A program made the translations under genes and the position numbers. 64,000 nucleotides of DNA, taken from positions 806,001 through 870,000 of the forward strand of contig NZ_OZ035533.1 of assembly GCF_964033635.1 (NCBI RefSeq), given 5' to 3'. Position 1 is the stretch's first letter; each line of letters begins with the position of its first letter. This stretch comes from Chitinophaga sp. MM2321 (GTDB taxonomy: Bacteria; Bacteroidota; Bacteroidia; Chitinophagales; Chitinophagaceae). Shown here in pieces: positions 63,367-64,000 of the stretch. The notes below the pieces were generated by a model that was given only the letters and a program-made list of their open reading frames with translations, made no database searches and was not told where the DNA came from.

Positions 63367-64000
63367 ATGGCTGGATTTACAGTAGCTATAGTGGGTCGCC
63401 CGAATGTGGGCAAATCAACGTTGTTCAATCGTTTGCTGGAACAACGCAGGGCTATCGTGGATGATCAGAGCGGTGTAACGCGTGATCGTCAATACGGTAT
63501 TGCTGACTGGAACGGCAAAACTTTCAACGTGATTGATACCGGTGGATTTGTATCAAACAGCGATGATGTATTTGAGCGGGAAATCCGCAAGCAGGCAAAA
63601 GTTGCCATGGACGAAGCCAATGTGCTGGTGTTTATGTGTGATGTAACAACCGGTATCACCGACCTGGATGCGGATGTAGCCAACCTGCTGCGCCGTACCT
63701 CAAAACCGGTGTACCTGGTAGTAAATAAAGTGGATAACTCACAGCGTCAGCTGGAAGCCAATGAGTTTTACAGTCTCGGTTTCGATAAAACATTTTTCCT
63801 CTCTTCCATGACCGGTAGCGGTACAGGTGAATTGCTGGATGATATCGTCACCAATATCACAGATGATATGGGAGACGCCACCCTGAATAATGATATTCCT
63901 AAAATCGCGATTATTGGTCAGCCGAACGTAGGAAAATCATCTCTCCTGAATGCATTGGTGGGTGCCGATCGTAACATCGTGTCTGATATTGCAGGTACTA
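63367..64000 (+). CDS. der: GTPase Der (3' end outside window)
   Basis: 211 residues visible, running off the right edge. First G domain: VGRPNVGKSTLFNRL, DTGGF and NKVD. Second G domain begins IIGQPNVGKSSLLNALVGADR and is cut at DIAGT. Two tandem GTPase domains define Der (EngA), needed for 50S assembly. Confidence 0.95.
   Translation, partial: MAGFTVAIVGRPNVGKSTLFNRLLEQRRAIVDDQSGVTRDRQYGIADWNGKTFNVIDTGGFVSNSDDVFEREIRKQAKVAMDEANVLVFMCDVTTGITDLDADVANLLRRTSKPVYLVVNKVDNSQRQLEANEFYSLGFDKTFFLSSMTGSGTGELLDDIVTNITDDMGDATLNNDIPKIAIIGQPNVGKSSLLNALVGADRNIVSDIAGT

Overview
The window is a 64 kb piece of a Bacteroidota chromosome, most like Chitinophaga or another Chitinophagaceae member. This rests on four things. 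Upstream regions carry the Bacteroidota promoter signature (TTG, 18-19 bp, TAnnTTTG) and no Shine-Dalgarno sequences. The arginine cluster uses the Bacteroidota ArgF' transcarbamylase. NagB is fused to a PIG-L domain. There is a TonB-dependent receptor and a large complement of secreted glycosidases. I see no prophage, insertion sequence, CRISPR array or plasmid gene; the window reads as chromosomal core with glycan-utilisation loci.

Layout. 0-9 kb: an L,D-transpeptidase (cut by the left edge), two unrelated-subfamily isocitrate dehydrogenases side by side, an SGNH hydrolase, a flavin reductase, and a LiaF-like/DUF4288/LytS/LytTR signalling operon. 9-14 kb: a hotdog thioesterase, an Nramp transporter fused to a universal stress domain, its DtxR/MntR-type regulator with a palindromic operator, a lipoprotein, and a GT10 fucosyltransferase. 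14.1-14.4 kb: three identical tRNA-Val(UAC) genes in an exact 104-bp tandem array. 14.6-31.7 kb: mixed housekeeping genes (CPA2 antiporter, clpS-aat N-degron pair, mtaB, plsC, priA, murB, a YpdA-type reductase, a methyltransferase, lipoproteins). 31.9-42.9 kb: a minus-strand GlcNAc/N-glycan salvage locus (MFS transporter, ROK kinase, glycosylasparaginase, CutC, two secreted phosphodiesterase-type enzymes, GH20, NagB-PIG-L). 43-49.5 kb: galactose transporter, galK, GH109 alpha-N-acetylgalactosaminidase and GH29 alpha-fucosidase. 49.6-59 kb: a nine-gene arginine biosynthesis operon behind a structured leader. 59-61.6 kb: a TonB-dependent receptor under a TPP riboswitch. 61.6-64 kb: ssb, initiator tRNA, era and der (cut by the right edge).

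How the genes work together. The 32-49.5 kb stretch looks like a programme for dismantling glycoprotein-type glycans: terminal alpha-fucose (GH29), alpha-GalNAc (GH109) and beta-GlcNAc/GalNAc (GH20) are removed, the Asn-linked GlcNAc stub is cut by glycosylasparaginase, and sugars enter through two FucP-type carriers and are processed by a ROK kinase, NagB and GalK. The arginine operon encodes nearly the whole pathway, but its transcarbamylase lacks the Glu that marks an acetylornithine enzyme.

The most unusual signal is a family of long, near-perfect inverted repeats (arms 49-52 bp) at three gene 3' ends (about 1.26, 31.75 and 45.58 kb). Sequence differs between copies, yet the two arms within each copy match. 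Degenerate or analogous long hairpins lie at 8.79, 16.8, 37.1 and 54.1 kb.
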